Assembly (NCBI GenBank): GCA_012520575.1
Contig: JAAYOB010000016.1
Location: 1 to 25,974, forward strand
Origin: Candidatus Stramentimicrobium fermentans
GTDB taxonomy: Bacteria > Atribacterota > Phoenicimicrobiia > Phoenicimicrobiales > Stramentimicrobiaceae
DNA: 25,974 bases
Direction of reading: 5' to 3'
Each line of letters starts with the position of its first letter. Position 1 is the first letter of the stretch. Of this stretch, positions 25,657-25,974 are shown in pieces. Below the pieces are notes generated by a model. That model saw only the letters and a list, made by a program, of their open reading frames with translations, made no database searches and was not told where the DNA came from. The position numbers and the translations under genes were made by a program.

Positions 25657-25974
25657 ATGGAAGACGTCATTTATTATGATATTGTGGAGACTGAATTAGG
25701 TTGGGTAGGAATAGCCGGAAATGAGCAGGGTTTAGTCAGAATAATTTTACCGGAAAAATCAACTGGAGATGTCTTAGGGGAATTACACTTCTCTTTTTCT
25801 TCCGGGGGAAAATTAGTCAAGAGTGAAGAACAATTCTCTTCTTTGGTCAAGAGAGTCAAGGACTACTTTAAAGGAATCCCGGTAGAATTTAATCAGGAAA
25901 AGACCAATCTTATCGGATTTACCAATTTTCAAAAAAAAGTACTATTATTAACTAAAGAAATTCCCTTTGGGATA
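25657..25974 (+). CDS. ogt: Methylated-DNA-protein-cysteine methyltransferase, N-terminal part (3' end cut by window)
   Basis: The frame runs open to the right edge for 106 codons from ATG 25657, with GGAG (25644-25647) 9 nt upstream. The N-terminal ribonuclease-H-like domain (YYDIVETELGWVGIAGNEQG, then LVRIILP) is followed by the start of the DNA-binding domain: TNFQKKVLLLTKEIPFGI, where the family has F-Q-x-x-V-x-x-x-x-x-x-I-P-x-G. The catalytic PCHR motif and the rest lie beyond the window. The enzyme removes alkyl groups from O6 of guanine in a single suicide transfer to Cys. The family is likely; Ogt versus Ada C-terminal type cannot be decided. Confidence 0.8.
   Translation, partial: MEDVIYYDIVETELGWVGIAGNEQGLVRIILPEKSTGDVLGELHFSFSSGGKLVKSEEQFSSLVKRVKDYFKGIPVEFNQEKTNLIGFTNFQKKVLLLTKEIPFGI

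Overview
The window is about 26 kb of AT-rich bacterial DNA (intact genes roughly 38-42% G+C by eye) with tight operons, Shine-Dalgarno starts, a T-box riboswitch and a tRNA gene that encodes its own CCA. The gene content suggests a strict anaerobe that ferments amino or organic acids: selenium/sulfur carrier genes, GTP-type PEP carboxykinase, butyrate kinase with phosphate butyryltransferase, a branched-chain amino acid ABC importer, and no respiratory genes. A Firmicutes-like or Atribacterota-like lineage would fit; the sequence alone does not settle it. Both edges cut genes.

Layout. 1-683 is the end of an alkyl sulfatase that is clearly richer in G+C than the rest. 684-1580 has no intact gene but holds an EF-hand/dockerin-like remnant and four consecutive hairpins. 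1581-4303 is a four-gene operon: YedE-type transporter, free-standing TusA-like protein, DUF3343 protein and a ribokinase-fold kinase. It faces a LysR regulator (4339-5310, minus strand) of the type linked to selenium metabolism. 5311-7218 is a gene graveyard: a kynureninase tail, an unrecognised decayed frame, and an HpcH/HpaI-type aldolase broken by many frameshifts. 7219-9051 encodes PEP carboxykinase.

9071-12931 is the most distinctive part. A consensus sigma-70-type promoter and a complete T-box leader, whose specifier reads best as Ser UCC, precede archease, the RNA ligase RtcB and seryl-tRNA synthetase. tRNA-Ser(UGA) follows. This suggests RNA repair or splicing genes under uncharged-tRNA control. 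Then come glutamate racemase, buk-ptb and livKHMGF with a perfect 16-bp hairpin between livK and livH. Three tandem enolase-superfamily paralogues of unknown substrate follow; the third has Tyr where the others have a catalytic Lys. The window ends inside a methylguanine-DNA methyltransferase gene.

Working together: LivKHMGF could import branched-chain amino acids whose acyl-CoA products Ptb and Buk turn into ATP and acids, PEP carboxykinase links C4 and C3 pools, and the selenium-type operon could supply Se/S for redox enzymes encoded elsewhere. These links are inference from gene order and family knowledge.
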